A stretch of DNA of 64,000 bases from UBA6544 sp049601975 (GCA_049601975.1 JBMYRC010000003.1:18168-82167); one strand, 5' to 3'. Positions 35,151 through 44,866 are shown, numbered from the stretch's first letter. Made by a program: numbers and translations. Notes: generated from the sequence alone by a model not told the origin.

Positions 35151-35609
35151 CTACAGCTTCGCGTAGAGCTCCTTAAACGATGCTCTCAGGCTCTCTTCCG
35201 TCTGGCCGGTCTCGTAGGCCGGGCTGATCAGCGGCGAGGCGGTCTCGAGGTCAATCAGAACGATGCCGTTGAACATGTCGAGGAGGCCAGGTTCACGGAC
35301 CTTGGCAAATTCGGCGAGGCATCGGTCAAACTGCTCCGTGCCGCGCGCATGAAAGACGGCTGGGCCTTTGCAGCGGAATCCCTTGCGGGCCAGCACGTCG
35401 ACGAAGTTCACCTCGACCATCGGATTGGCGGCGATGTTGTTCACCGTGGTCGGAGAGCGCATTTCGCCGAACATGATTTTATCGTCTCCCATGGCGAGGA
35501 AGGTCGCTTTGGGCGACAGGCTCGGCGAGCCGTCGGCGGAGATGCTGGCGACGTAGCCGAGCGAATGTTCCGCCAGGACTTTCTTCATATCGTCGGTGAG
35601 TTTGGCCAT
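35151..35609 (-). CDS. Pyridoxamine 5'-phosphate oxidase family (FMN-binding split barrel) protein
   Basis: 152 residues from the ATG at 35607-35609. The phrase LGYVASISADGSPSLSPKAT and KIMFGEMRSPTTVNNIAANP are the FMN-binding split-barrel pattern, and NPMVEVNFVD the core strand. Such proteins bind FMN, F420 or haem; the true pyridoxamine oxidase C-terminal signature is missing, so this is a family member of unknown reaction. It follows nothing obvious in operon; pdxA-like is 130 bp upstream on the same strand. Confidence 0.8.
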   Translation of the reverse strand: MAKLTDDMKKVLAEHSLGYVASISADGSPSLSPKATFLAMGDDKIMFGEMRSPTTVNNIAANPMVEVNFVDVLARKGFRCKGPAVFHARGTEQFDRCLAEFAKVREPGLLDMFNGIVLIDLETASPLISPAYETGQTEESLRASFKELYAKL

Positions 35610-35739
35610 TCTCAATACTCCTGTCTCACAATCGTTTCCCAGAGCGGAGTAGCCGCATCCGGGATCCAGTTCGGTACCAATTTATCCCGCGATCTGGGCC
35701 CCGGCTCTGCGGCTGGGGAACGTAGAATTTGATATCGTT

Positions 35740-36732
35740 CTAGTCCGACCTGCCCATCTGCTCGGCGATCCGGAAGGCCGCGGTCATCGCGCCTGGATTG
35801 GCGATGCCCTTGCCCGCGATGTCGAAGGCCGAACCTTGCGCTGGTGTTGAGATCGGCACCGGCAGCCCGCCGAGGACGGTGACACCGTGTTCGAAATCCA
35901 TCAGTTTCATCGCGATCTGACCTTGGTCGTGATACATGGTCACGATGGCATCGAAGCTCTCCTTCTTCGCCGAGAGAAACATGGTATCCGGCGAGAACGG
36001 GCCTTCTGCGTTGAAACCGCGCTCTTTGGCCAACTCGACCGCTGGGCCGATGACGTCGAGCTCTTCGCGCCCGAACGAACCGTTGTCGCCCGCATGCGGG
36101 TTGAGGCCCGCTACCATGATCTTTGGGTTCTCCATACCGGCAGTCCGTAACACCCCGTCGATTAGCGACACCGCGTCGATGATGCCGTCGACGGTAATCA
36201 AGTCCGCGACATCGCGGAGTGGCACGTGGGAGGTGACGCGGGATGTCCACAGTCCCTCAATCACGTTCAGTTCCGCCGTATGGCCCGTGTACTCAAGCTG
36301 TGCCGTCAGCCACTGGCCTTCGTCCGGGTAGCTCATTCCGCCGATCTTGAGGGTGTGCTTGTTCAAAGGCGCGAAACAGATGCTGTCGATCTGCCCCTCC
36401 TTGTGGAGTGCCAGCAGCGTCTCGAAACAATCGAGCATGTAGCGCCCGCCTTCCAGCTTCGATTCCCCGAGGGGATAACTCTCCGCCCCAGCCAGAGATT
36501 GCGGCAGGAGCGATACTTTTCCGGCCTCTAGATTGACGTCATTGGCGCCCGTCAAAGTTTCGATACCTAGATCCGTGCCGGCAGCGGATTGCCCCCGCGC
36601 TAAATGGGTCGGATCGCCGACCACGACCACGCCGGTCTCCGCCGACATCACATCATTTGACAGTACCCGCGCCGCCAATTCCGCGCCGATCCCCGCCGGG
36701 TCGCCCATCATCATGCCGATACGCGTGGCCAT
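35740..36732 (-). CDS. PdxA-family 4-phosphohydroxy-threonine dehydrogenase-like protein
   Basis: 330 residues. MMMGDPAGIGAELAARVL opens the fold, with SFGREELDVIGPAV and YHDQGQIAMKLMDFEHGVTV carrying the metal and substrate His/Asp residues of decarboxylating dehydrogenases. GAGAGAAC precedes the ATG. True PdxA makes pyridoxal phosphate precursor; the PdxA2 branch and the TphB-type dihydrodiol dehydrogenases act in catabolism. Divergent from a fumarylacetoacetate hydrolase gene with an SDR beyond, which suggests a catabolic PdxA2-type role in sugar-acid or aromatic breakdown rather than vitamin synthesis. Confidence 0.82.
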   Translation of the reverse strand: MATRIGMMMGDPAGIGAELAARVLSNDVMSAETGVVVVGDPTHLARGQSAAGTDLGIETLTGANDVNLEAGKVSLLPQSLAGAESYPLGESKLEGGRYMLDCFETLLALHKEGQIDSICFAPLNKHTLKIGGMSYPDEGQWLTAQLEYTGHTAELNVIEGLWTSRVTSHVPLRDVADLITVDGIIDAVSLIDGVLRTAGMENPKIMVAGLNPHAGDNGSFGREELDVIGPAVELAKERGFNAEGPFSPDTMFLSAKKESFDAIVTMYHDQGQIAMKLMDFEHGVTVLGGLPVPISTPAQGSAFDIAGKGIANPGAMTAAFRIAEQMGRSD

Positions 36733-36815
36733 GTTCTCTCCCCTGGATGAATTCTCGTTCTTGCCAGCCACCTTAATTTCGTGAGAGGGCTAACGAAACG
36801 GTTTTCTGGGAGAAG

Positions 36816-38000
36816 ATGACAATGGCGACCAATTGGGATGCCCATATAGACGGATTTTTACCCGAGGACGGATGTGCTGGAACCCTGGTCGGGCGAGTCT
36901 GGCGGCCCGATGTCGAAGGCCCGTCGGTGGTCTCTGTCCGCAAGGACGGCGTCGTCGATATCACAGCAGCAGCACCCACCATGTCGGCACTCACCAACGC
37001 GGACGACCCGGTGGCGCTTGCCGGGAGCGACGGTGAAAGGTTCGGCGATTGGCGCGCGATCGCGGCAAACAGCGTCGCGGAGAGCCGCGACACGACCAAA
37101 CCATGGTTCATCTCCCCCGCTGATCTGCACGCTCACAAGGCCTGTGGCGTCACCTTTGTGCGCAGCCTGTTGGAGCGGGTCATTGACGAGCGCACATCGG
37201 GCGACCCAGCGCTAGCGGACGAAGTTCGCAAAGAATTGCTCGACAGTATCGGGATCGACCTCTCGGACGTAATCCCCGGATCTGACGAAGCGGAGACCGT
37301 GAAGAGCGCGCTCCTCGAGCGTGACATGTGGTCGCAATATTTAGAGGTCGGAATCGGCCCCTATGCGGAGGTGTTCTCGAAAGCGCAACCGATGTCCTCG
37401 GTAGGATTCGGTGCGGAGATCGGCATTCACCCGATGTCGACGTGGAATAATCCAGAACCGGAAGTCGTGTTGGTCGGCAATGCCGCTGGACAAATCATCG
37501 GCGCGGCGCTTGGCAACGATGTGAACCTGCGGGATGTGGAAGGTCGCTCGGCTCTGCTGCTTGGCCGGGCCAAGGACAATAACGGCTCCTGCGCCATCGG
37601 GCCTATCGTTCGGTTGCTCGACGATACGTACACCCTCGATGATATCCGCAGCGCCTATGTCTCGTTGACGGTCGCGGGCACGGACAATTTCCGACTTGAG
37701 GACGGCAGCTCAATGACAGAGATCAGCCGCGACATCGAGGACCTAATGGGCCAAACGCTCAGCGTCAATCACCAATACCCAGACGGCGTGATGCTGTTCA
37801 CCGGCACCATGTTTACTCCGAACCAAGACCGCGACCGGCCTGGCGGCGGCTTCACCCACCACGCCGGCGACACCGTGGTCATGCAATCCCCGAAACTCGG
37901 CACGCTGGCAAACACGGTCGATAGAACAGACGCCATTCCGGCATGGGAGTTCGGATCGACGGCGCTGTTCCGGAATCTGGCGAAGCGGGGCGTATTTTAG
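36816..38000 (+). CDS. Fumarylacetoacetate hydrolase family protein (2-keto-3-deoxy sugar acid dehydratase-like)
   Basis: 394 residues. The C-terminal FAH fold is shown by GAEIGIHPMSTWNNPEPEVV (metal Glu/Glu), LGNDVNLRDVEGRSALLLG and FTGTMFTP. The phrase DNNGSCAIGP resembles the larger FAH members that dehydrate 2-keto-3-deoxy sugar acids. It is transcribed away from the PdxA-like gene and converges on an SDR at 38003. The trio looks like a sugar-acid catabolic module; the sugar is not known. An ATG two codons downstream is also possible. Confidence 0.8.
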   Translation: MTMATNWDAHIDGFLPEDGCAGTLVGRVWRPDVEGPSVVSVRKDGVVDITAAAPTMSALTNADDPVALAGSDGERFGDWRAIAANSVAESRDTTKPWFISPADLHAHKACGVTFVRSLLERVIDERTSGDPALADEVRKELLDSIGIDLSDVIPGSDEAETVKSALLERDMWSQYLEVGIGPYAEVFSKAQPMSSVGFGAEIGIHPMSTWNNPEPEVVLVGNAAGQIIGAALGNDVNLRDVEGRSALLLGRAKDNNGSCAIGPIVRLLDDTYTLDDIRSAYVSLTVAGTDNFRLEDGSSMTEISRDIEDLMGQTLSVNHQYPDGVMLFTGTMFTPNQDRDRPGGGFTHHAGDTVVMQSPKLGTLANTVDRTDAIPAWEFGSTALFRNLAKRGVF

Positions 38001-38002
38001 AC

Positions 38003-38725
38003 TCAGGCCGCCGTCCAACCGCCATCGATGGTTACGACAGAGCCGGTGTTAAAGCTGGCTTCGTCCGACAGCAGGTAGACAACACCGTTGGCGATCTCTT
38101 CCGCCTTGCCGAAGCGGTGCATCGCATGGCGATTGCGGGAATACTCGCGTGCCTCGTCCGGGTTTTCGGCGCGAGCCATGCTGCCGTTGAGCATCGGCGT
38201 GTCGATGGCGCCCGGCGCCACCGCGTTGATGCGGATATTGTCCGGCGCCAGTTCGAACCCCGCCGTCTTCACCAAGCTGACAATGGCACCTTTGGAGGCA
38301 ATGTATGACGCGTTAAAGCGCCCGCCGCCAAACGCCAATTGCGAGGCGACCATGACGACGGAACCGCCACCGCCCGCCCGCATGGCCGGTAGTGCGCCAA
38401 CCAGCCAGCGCCAGCTCGCCTTCACGTTAACCGCAAAGATTTGGTCCCACTCCTCCGGATCGATGGCGTCGATGGCCACACCGGAGCGGCTGATCCCGGC
38501 AATGGTACCGAGACCATGTATCTCCCCTGCCTGAGTTACCGCACGCGCGATCGTTTCTTCCGACGTGACGTCGCCCACAATCGGCTCAACCCCATTCGGC
38601 ATATTAGCGTCGTTCAAATCAACGCCGATCACCCGCGCCCCTTCCGATAAAGCCTTCCGCGCGCTCGCCTGGCCGATGCCAGAGGCCGCGCCGGTGATGA
38701 TGATCGTCTTGCCCTCAAGGCGCAT
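38003..38725 (-). CDS. SDR-family NAD(P)-dependent oxidoreductase
   Basis: 240 residues. TGAASGIG binds the cofactor, MVASQLAFGG holds the catalytic Ser, YIASK the Tyr and Lys, and VVTIDGGWTAA the end. Similar to 2-keto-3-deoxy-fuconate or gluconate dehydrogenases found with FAH enzymes. Start at 38723-38725 lies 2 bp after the HlyD gene stop, so it may be translated from the HlyD transcript, though its job fits better with the FAH gene at its other side. Confidence 0.87.
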   Translation of the reverse strand: MRLEGKTIIITGAASGIGQASARKALSEGARVIGVDLNDANMPNGVEPIVGDVTSEETIARAVTQAGEIHGLGTIAGISRSGVAIDAIDPEEWDQIFAVNVKASWRWLVGALPAMRAGGGGSVVMVASQLAFGGGRFNASYIASKGAIVSLVKTAGFELAPDNIRINAVAPGAIDTPMLNGSMARAENPDEAREYSRNRHAMHRFGKAEEIANGVVYLLSDEASFNTGSVVTIDGGWTAA

Positions 38726-38727
38726 TG

Positions 38728-39849
38728 CTAGTCCTCCCACTTCCACCAGAGCTTGATATGCTCATAGATTCGGATGTTCACGTCGCCGCGCATGCCGGGC
38801 GTGATATTCTCCGGCGGATTCTCGATGGAAATTCGAACTGGGACGCGCTCGATGTTGCCGCCGAGGGTTCGCCCATTGGAATAGGCACTGCTGGCAACCG
38901 GCCCGCGGGTCGTGACGCTGCCGATATGCCGGACCTGACCGTAGAAATCGCTGAAGGGATAGGCGTCCAAGTCGATTAGCACTTCCTGGCCGACCCGCAC
39001 GTGGCGGATCTGACTTTCGTCCACATATGCTTCGACCCAATAGAGTTTCGGATCGTGCAGCATAAGTATATTAATGCCATCTTCTACGTATTCACCTTTA
39101 TGTTTATGTATTTCCCCAACCAGCCCATCAATTGGGCTTTGTATTTGCCGATGTTTAATAAATAATTTCTGCTTATTTATTTTATCTAATATTCTATCTT
39201 CTTTAACTTTGGATATTTTTATATTGTTACCGATAATATCCAGCTGGCGGCCAGTTGCTTTAAACTGATCATATTCCCGCTTCGCGACCAAAATGTTGCT
39301 ACCGAGCGAGGAGACGCTACCCGCCAGCACCAGGGTCTTGTCTTGCTGGGCATTCAAATCGGATTCCGGCTTCAAGCGTTTGCTGACGAGAACCTTCACA
39401 CGGGCCAGATCTTTCTTGGCTATTTTCAGGCGGTCCTTTGCGGATTTCAGATCGACTTCCAGCGCTCGAATTTTTTGGCGTTGCGTCGCGAGCTTGGACT
39501 TCAACTCTTCCTCGAAGGCCTCGCGTTCGGTTACCAGTCTGGCCCTGTTCCCTTTTTCCAATTCCAAATCGGTCATCAGAGAATTGATATTCAGCTTAAT
39601 GGCTTCATGTTCGAGCGTGACAATCACTTGCCCGCGTGAGACCGCACTGCCTTCGCCGACGTGTATCTTTTCGATCTTACCGTCGACCCGCGACGATATA
39701 TCGGTAAAATCAGTCTGCACCCGCACATCACTCTCATAGACGTGCGTGAACCAATAGAATACTTCATAGACCAGCAATAGCAGTGCTCCAACCAGCGCTA
39801 CGCCAATCAGAGTTTTAATCTTCGCTTTTATGTCCGTTTCCGAAACCAT
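38728..39849 (-). CDS. HlyD-family membrane fusion (efflux adaptor) protein
   Basis: 373 residues from the ATG at 39847-39849 (a start six codons earlier is open). One transmembrane helix near residues 12-33 (LIGVALVGALLLLVYEVFYW), then a split lipoyl domain (SSRVDGKIEKIHVGEGSAV ... IQSPIDGLVGEIHKHKGEYV) around a long alpha-helical hairpin rich in Lys/Glu, and a beta-barrel (PFSDFYGQVRHIGSV). The protein spans the periplasm and couples an inner-membrane pump to the outer membrane. The divergent MFS gene 100 bp away is the likely pump. The stretch at 39060-39250 is unusually AT-rich. Confidence 0.87.
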   Translation of the reverse strand: MVSETDIKAKIKTLIGVALVGALLLLVYEVFYWFTHVYESDVRVQTDFTDISSRVDGKIEKIHVGEGSAVSRGQVIVTLEHEAIKLNINSLMTDLELEKGNRARLVTEREAFEEELKSKLATQRQKIRALEVDLKSAKDRLKIAKKDLARVKVLVSKRLKPESDLNAQQDKTLVLAGSVSSLGSNILVAKREYDQFKATGRQLDIIGNNIKISKVKEDRILDKINKQKLFIKHRQIQSPIDGLVGEIHKHKGEYVEDGINILMLHDPKLYWVEAYVDESQIRHVRVGQEVLIDLDAYPFSDFYGQVRHIGSVTTRGPVASSAYSNGRTLGGNIERVPVRISIENPPENITPGMRGDVNIRIYEHIKLWWKWED

Positions 39850-39948
39850 ATGGCCCCTGTTTATCATGGCCGCCGCAATACGCCACGCACTGCACGGTAT
39901 ATGGCGCGCGGCGATGCGTCGACCATCTCTCGCGCGATGGTGTAGCGG

Positions 39949-41202
39949 ATGAGCAGCGAAGGCGTTGAGATCACCAGAAATCAAAGCATCCGTGCGTTAT
40001 TACACAACCCGAACTATCTCTGCATTTGGACCATGGGCGGTCTTACCGGGTTCATCCGCTGGTTCCAGTTGCTCGCCCTCGGCGTCTACACGTTCGAAGT
40101 CACGCGCTCACCATTCCTGGTTTCTCTAGTTCCGGTGCTATGGGGCCTGCCGCTGACGTTCTGCGGTCCAATCGTCGGCGGCATCGCGGACCGTGTGAAT
40201 CGAAAATTCCTGCTGGCGGGAACCATCTCGAGCATTCTTGTTGTCGCCTGCGTCATGGCGGTACTCGCCTATAGCGGCGAATTGACCTTCACCCATATTG
40301 CCGTCGCGTCCTTGTTGAGCGGTCTGTTCTGGGCGACCGACATGCCCTTGCGCCGCCGGCTTCTTGGCGATGCCGCGGGAGAGCATCTATCGGCGGCGAT
40401 GAGCCTCGATTCCGCGACCAACAGCGCCACTCGAATGTTTGGTCCGCTCATGGGCGGGATCATGCTGCAAGTGGTGGGCATCACTGGCGTCTATGTCCTC
40501 AGCGCGGTCGTCTACGCGACAGCTCTATTGCTCATCCTCGCAGTTAATCTTCCGGAATTCGTCAAACGTACGGTCTCCCCATCCCTCATCCGCGACCTCG
40601 CCGCCGGGGTTCGCTTCGCGCTCAGTAATTGGGAACTGCGTCGCGTCCTCGCCGTCACCATGATCTTTAATATCTTTGGGTTTCCATTCACGGCGATGAT
40701 CCCAATCCTCGGCCGCGAACAGCTGGGACTGCAACCTTTCCTCGTCGGGTTTCTCTCTAGCCTCGAAGGGTTCGGCGCGTTCGTCGGCGCCATGGTCGTG
40801 GCCATGGTCGCAAAGCCGGAATACTACGCGCGCATTTTCATCGTCGGATCCCTGCTATACATGGCGATGATCCTCTACCTGAGCGCCCTCGCCTATGTCT
40901 CCGGCGGGCCCTATCACTCCTTTTTCGCCGCCGCATTGACGCTCTCTATTATCGGAATCGCGGGCGCTGGGTTCGCGGCGATGCAAAGCACGCTCACCTA
41001 TCTGAACTCCGGTCCCGAATACCGCAGCCGAGTACTCGGCGTGTTGGCGCTCTGTATCGGCACTGGCCCACTCGGGTTTTTGAATGTCGGCTGGATGGCG
41101 GAGAATTACGGTCTACCGGCCGCCATGTCCGTGATGGCGCTCGAAGGATTGTTCGCGATGTTGGTGCTTTGGGTCTACGGCGTTCTCAATAGATCCGATT
41201 GA
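39949..41202 (+). CDS. MFS transporter (efflux type)
   Basis: 417 residues with ten to twelve hydrophobic segments. The motif GGIADRVNRKFLLAGT is the MFS loop 2-3 signature (G-x-x-x-D-R-x-x-R-K). Further segments include SLLSGLFWATDMPLRRRLLG, typical of the enterobactin-exporter-like branch. Divergent from the HlyD gene, with 99 bp between them for both promoters; the two probably make one export system. Substrate unknown. Confidence 0.88.
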   Translation: MSSEGVEITRNQSIRALLHNPNYLCIWTMGGLTGFIRWFQLLALGVYTFEVTRSPFLVSLVPVLWGLPLTFCGPIVGGIADRVNRKFLLAGTISSILVVACVMAVLAYSGELTFTHIAVASLLSGLFWATDMPLRRRLLGDAAGEHLSAAMSLDSATNSATRMFGPLMGGIMLQVVGITGVYVLSAVVYATALLLILAVNLPEFVKRTVSPSLIRDLAAGVRFALSNWELRRVLAVTMIFNIFGFPFTAMIPILGREQLGLQPFLVGFLSSLEGFGAFVGAMVVAMVAKPEYYARIFIVGSLLYMAMILYLSALAYVSGGPYHSFFAAALTLSIIGIAGAGFAAMQSTLTYLNSGPEYRSRVLGVLALCIGTGPLGFLNVGWMAENYGLPAAMSVMALEGLFAMLVLWVYGVLNRSD

Positions 41203-41204
41203 GA

Positions 41205-41678
41205 TTATTTTGGGGGCACAAAAGCACCTTCCTTGAATTTTCCCATGACCCGAGTGTTGTCCGGCAACATCTGAACACCCCATCCATCCGGATAGCCGTT
41301 CTTAAAGTCGCCCTCGTACATCTCATTGTCGGGGTACTTGATAAACCCTTTTCCTTCAATAACGCTCGCCTTGAATTCGCCCACATAGGTGACGCCATCC
41401 GACCAACGAAAAATCCCCATGCCTTCCGCTTTGCCGTCAACCAACGAACACTCGCAGAGGTCTGGCGGACGTTGATAAGAAAACCACTCGGCGACACCGT
41501 CCCCATGCGCTTTCCCGTCCTTACACTCGCCACGCCAACGAACCTTTTGATCCTCGTCCGGCTCTGGATTCCACAACATGCAATCCGTATTCTCCGCCTT
41601 GAACCAAGCACCTGCGTTTGCGGATCCAGCCAGTCCGACAAAGATTACCGCCGCCAGTAAAAACATTAGAATTTTCAT
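41205..41678 (-). CDS. MORN-repeat secreted protein
   Basis: 157 residues. Signal peptide MKILMFLLAAVIFVGLAGSA with cleavage after NA. At least three MORN repeats follow: GDGVAEWFSYQ, GVTYVGEFKASVIEGKGFI, NEMYEGDFKNGYPDGWGVQM. MORN repeats form a beta-hairpin solenoid and bind lipid or protein. The mature part begins with two Cys that could be disulfide-bonded. Convergent with the MFS gene, only 2 bp between stops. Probably periplasmic; role unknown. Confidence 0.8.
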   Translation of the reverse strand: MKILMFLLAAVIFVGLAGSANAGAWFKAENTDCMLWNPEPDEDQKVRWRGECKDGKAHGDGVAEWFSYQRPPDLCECSLVDGKAEGMGIFRWSDGVTYVGEFKASVIEGKGFIKYPDNEMYEGDFKNGYPDGWGVQMLPDNTRVMGKFKEGAFVPPK

Positions 41679-41891
41679 ACCAACAACATTAAAACACGAT
41701 GCTTCACACCGAAAGTCACAAATACGTTGAAATGTGACCACTGTCACAGAAGCGTTGTAATAATGGCGTATACTAATAATGAATACTAAAGTATTGCACA
41801 ACTAACGATGCAAATGTATTTCATATAAATACGGTTATTTGAAATTAGTTGAATTAATTTCTTAATATAATCAAATCAATTGGAAATAAAA

Positions 41892-42047
41892 ATGATATTA
41901 AAAATGCGCTATTCAGCAAAATCGATCATCGCCGTCATCGGTTTCACGATTCTCGTGAGTGCCTTTCAGGGATATTATAATCCGCGCTTGCATGTTGACG
42001 AAACTCCGGCGAAACCCGGTCACGTGAAGAAAAAATATTATCACTAG
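41892..42047 (+). CDS. Small hypothetical protein with one hydrophobic segment
   Basis: 51 residues: MILKMRYSAKSIIAVIGFTI, then LVSAFQGYY and a short charged tail with a Lys-rich end (HVKKKYYH). A basic start plus a hydrophobic stretch gives a signal-anchor. The frame lies in an otherwise empty gap and its composition (GC-rich third positions after the AT-rich start) looks coding. I do not recognise it and there is no clear ribosome site, so it may be chance. Confidence 0.4.
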   Translation: MILKMRYSAKSIIAVIGFTILVSAFQGYYNPRLHVDETPAKPGHVKKKYYH

Positions 42048-42177
42048 CCCGCAAGTCGCCCGCCATTAGGCCTGGCGCTTCTTCCCTCTAACTAACATTC
42101 ATTTACGATCCGGTAGTGCAAGTACGCGCGGATCAAAATAGTATCTGCGCGAAACGCAGTTCATTGATCGCAAAAGC

Positions 42178-43431
42178 ATGCAGCAATCCACGGGCATCCG
42201 AGTCCCCGGATGGACGAAATTCGCCGCCATTTTTCTTGGTGCAAGCGTCCCCGCCGTCTTTCTAGGCAAAGCGATCATTGCCGGAGTTTCCGTAATTCCC
42301 GCTGTGGTCGCTCTGATCGGCTTGGTTCAATATCGTGATCGCGGCTTTGATTTCAGAAGAATTTTTAAATCTCCGTTTGTAATGGCGATCGGCGTGGTCA
42401 CCTTGTCTTGGCTGGTCAGCAGCGTGATTTCCATCGACACGGCCAAGTCCCTTACGACATGGCTCCGGACGCTTGGAATTCTGGGACTTGGCTGGCTCTT
42501 CGTGGACTTTCTCGCGCGCCGCCCGGAAGTACTAAAACTAGCACTGCGGAGCCTCATTGTCGTCAGCTTATTCATCCATTCTATCGCGGCGTTCGCGCTC
42601 TACATCCACCCCGCACCATTCGAACTCTATGCGCTAGTAAAAGGCGGCGGGCCTATTTTGGTGCAGATGCTCAAACCCTACGCCTCGGTTACCGTCTGCC
42701 TGATTCCGATTCTTGTCTGGTCCGGGTGGCGGTTAGGCTCTATTTGGAAGATGCTGACCATATTGACCCTCTGTCTGGCGGCATTCACTCTTTACGCGAA
42801 AGCGATTCAACCTGGCACCTCAGCAATATTTGGATTGATTGGTTCGGGTATATTGCTTTTGATCGTCGGGGGCGTTCAAAAACTCAGGCGGTTTTGGGCA
42901 TGGTTGTGCATCGCTGCCCTCGTTTTAGGTCTGTTGGTTTTGGCGGAATTCGTCATTGGGCGTTTACCGGTCCCACCCTTCAATGAATATATGCAACCCA
43001 AGCTCTCAATCCCCGACTGGCATCGCCAAGTCATCTGGGGATTCACGCTGGAAATCATCAAGGAATCCCCATTCTTCGGGGTGGGTCCGAATGCTGTTAA
43101 CTTGGTCGAAGGGGCCGATACCGTCATTCCGTTTTTTAATCAGGAATACATCCCTTCCCACCCCCATAATTGGTTTTTTGAGATTACTGCGGAGACCGGC
43201 ATTATCGGAATGCTCACCTTCCTCGTCAGCCTCGTTCTATCGCTCAGAGCGCTGGCTTTGTGTGCCTACCGGGGGTTTGGTTCAGCCTGGGCGGCAATCA
43301 TGTTGTTCGGGGTATTCTTGATCAGCTCACTCGGTAATTTTTCGATTTGGTCAACCTGGTGGCTGACCGTATTCGCGATATTGATGAGCTTCCCGCTAGC
43401 CGCATTGAAATTGGATCAACGGCCCGACTGA
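42178..43431 (+). CDS. O-antigen ligase/polymerase family protein
   Basis: 417 residues, about ten hydrophobic segments. The late loop with HPHNWFFEITAETGIIGMLT is the Wzy_C/WaaL signature containing the functional His, and RQVIWGFTLEIIKESPFFGVGPNA resembles the conserved W..A..M....P..G.G. Such inner-membrane proteins polymerise O-antigen units or ligate them to lipid A-core in the periplasm. No other polysaccharide genes are adjacent; a methyltransferase and glycosyltransferase lie near 61 kb. Converges on boxB (6 bp between stops). Confidence 0.82.
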   Translation: MQQSTGIRVPGWTKFAAIFLGASVPAVFLGKAIIAGVSVIPAVVALIGLVQYRDRGFDFRRIFKSPFVMAIGVVTLSWLVSSVISIDTAKSLTTWLRTLGILGLGWLFVDFLARRPEVLKLALRSLIVVSLFIHSIAAFALYIHPAPFELYALVKGGGPILVQMLKPYASVTVCLIPILVWSGWRLGSIWKMLTILTLCLAAFTLYAKAIQPGTSAIFGLIGSGILLLIVGGVQKLRRFWAWLCIAALVLGLLVLAEFVIGRLPVPPFNEYMQPKLSIPDWHRQVIWGFTLEIIKESPFFGVGPNAVNLVEGADTVIPFFNQEYIPSHPHNWFFEITAETGIIGMLTFLVSLVLSLRALALCAYRGFGSAWAAIMLFGVFLISSLGNFSIWSTWWLTVFAILMSFPLAALKLDQRPD

Positions 43432-43437
43432 CGGCAA

Positions 43438-44865
43438 TCAATGCAGTTCCACATACTCGTAATCAACGGATTGATTGTTGATACCGCGATCGGGCGGCGC
43501 GATCCAACTCGCCATTTTGCCGGGCTCCGTCACCTGATGCATCAAGGATCGAATGTAACCCCTATCTTCATCCGTTGGCAGCCAACTCGAAATTTGGCGA
43601 TCGTATTCAGCTAGCGGAATGATATTCCCTTGGGGGTCTGTCGGGACGCCCGCCCAGCTACCGATGCCGCGCCGGAAGCGGCGGCTCGGTAGGCTCAACT
43701 CGACATCAAATCCGGCCCGCTTGATCGTGCGATTCCAACGGGTCAGACCAACCATGCAGTCGCGAATATATCCTTCGCGGGTGATCTCATTCATGGCGTT
43801 GCGGGTCGGCACTTCGATCTTTTCCACACTGTTATCTGCGCCCGGAGCCTTAAGCATCTCCACCGTATCTGTGCAAAGGTGATCCTCGAAACGGCCTTCG
43901 TTGGGGCGGCCCTTGATGCCGCTCGCAAAGTAACTCGCGGCGTTCGAGGATTGCTCGGACCCGAAAAGATCGAGCGATGACGAGAACCAGAAATTGATAT
44001 AGCGCTGGACCGTCGGTAGATCGATCACACCGTGTTTGCGCAACAGCTCAGGATCGTCACTCTTCAGTTCTTCCATCTTTTCTAAAGCACGGCGGATCAC
44101 CCGGGTGACACCGGTCTCGCCGACAAACATATGATGCGATTCCTCCGTCAGCATGAATTGGCACGTCCGAGACAGCGGATCGAAAGCGGATTCGGCCAAG
44201 CTCATCAGTTGATACTTACCGTCCCGGTCAGTGAAATAGGTGAACATAAAAAAGCTAAGCCAATCGTCGATGGGCTCGTTGAAAGTGCCAAGAATACGAG
44301 GATTGTCGACGTCACCTGAATGACGATGCAACAGCTCCTCGGCTTCTTCACGGCCATCGCGACCAAAATGCGCGTGCAGCAAATATACCATCGCCCAGAG
44401 ATGACGCCCTTCCTCGACGTTTACCTGGAAAAGGTTTCGCAAGTCGTAGAGCGACGGGCACGTTAATCCCAGCCGTCGTTGCTGCTCGACAGAGGCAGGT
44501 TCCGTGTCGCCTTGGGTTACGATTAACCGCCGCAAAGTGGCGCGATGCTCGCCAGGGACCTTTTGCCAAGCAGGCTTGCCGTACTCATCACCGAAACCGA
44601 TCGTGCGGTCCTGCTCCCGGTCGGCCAGGAAAATTCCCCATCGATAATCGGGCATCTTCACCTTACCGAAGGTCGCCCATCCAGCAGAGTCGACGGAGGT
44701 CGCCGTGCGCAAATACACGTCCGATGTCTGGAAACCTTCCGGCCCCAACTCCTTCCACCATTCGATAAACCTAGGCTGCCAATGCTCTAGAGCCCGTTGT
44801 AAGGCACGGTCGTTGCCGAGATCGACATTGTTCGGAATACGGTCCAGATAGTTGATCGCCATCAC
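43438..44865 (-). CDS. boxB: Benzoyl-CoA 2,3-epoxidase, oxygenase subunit BoxB
   Basis: 475 residues, the usual size. BoxB is a class I diiron oxygenase forming 2,3-epoxybenzoyl-CoA. Iron-ligand candidates are the E-x-x-H pairs EEGRHLWAM and TEESHHMFVG. Opening MAINYLDRIPNNVDL and SGVP-like RRGIGSWAGVPTDP fit the family. boxC lies 1 bp upstream, so boxC-boxB are co-transcribed. The reductase partner BoxA is absent from the window; a flavodoxin gene at 47600 might contribute to electron supply, which is a guess. Confidence 0.95.
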   Translation of the reverse strand: MMAINYLDRIPNNVDLGNDRALQRALEHWQPRFIEWWKELGPEGFQTSDVYLRTATSVDSAGWATFGKVKMPDYRWGIFLADREQDRTIGFGDEYGKPAWQKVPGEHRATLRRLIVTQGDTEPASVEQQRRLGLTCPSLYDLRNLFQVNVEEGRHLWAMVYLLHAHFGRDGREEAEELLHRHSGDVDNPRILGTFNEPIDDWLSFFMFTYFTDRDGKYQLMSLAESAFDPLSRTCQFMLTEESHHMFVGETGVTRVIRRALEKMEELKSDDPELLRKHGVIDLPTVQRYINFWFSSSLDLFGSEQSSNAASYFASGIKGRPNEGRFEDHLCTDTVEMLKAPGADNSVEKIEVPTRNAMNEITREGYIRDCMVGLTRWNRTIKRAGFDVELSLPSRRFRRGIGSWAGVPTDPQGNIIPLAEYDRQISSWLPTDEDRGYIRSLMHQVTEPGKMASWIAPPDRGINNQSVDYEYVELH

Positions 44866-44866
44866 T

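Noticed and set aside
35740..36732. Biosynthetic pdxA assignment
   Set aside because: Context with FAH and SDR genes and the absence of ksgA/surA neighbours fits the catabolic branch better; symbol left empty.
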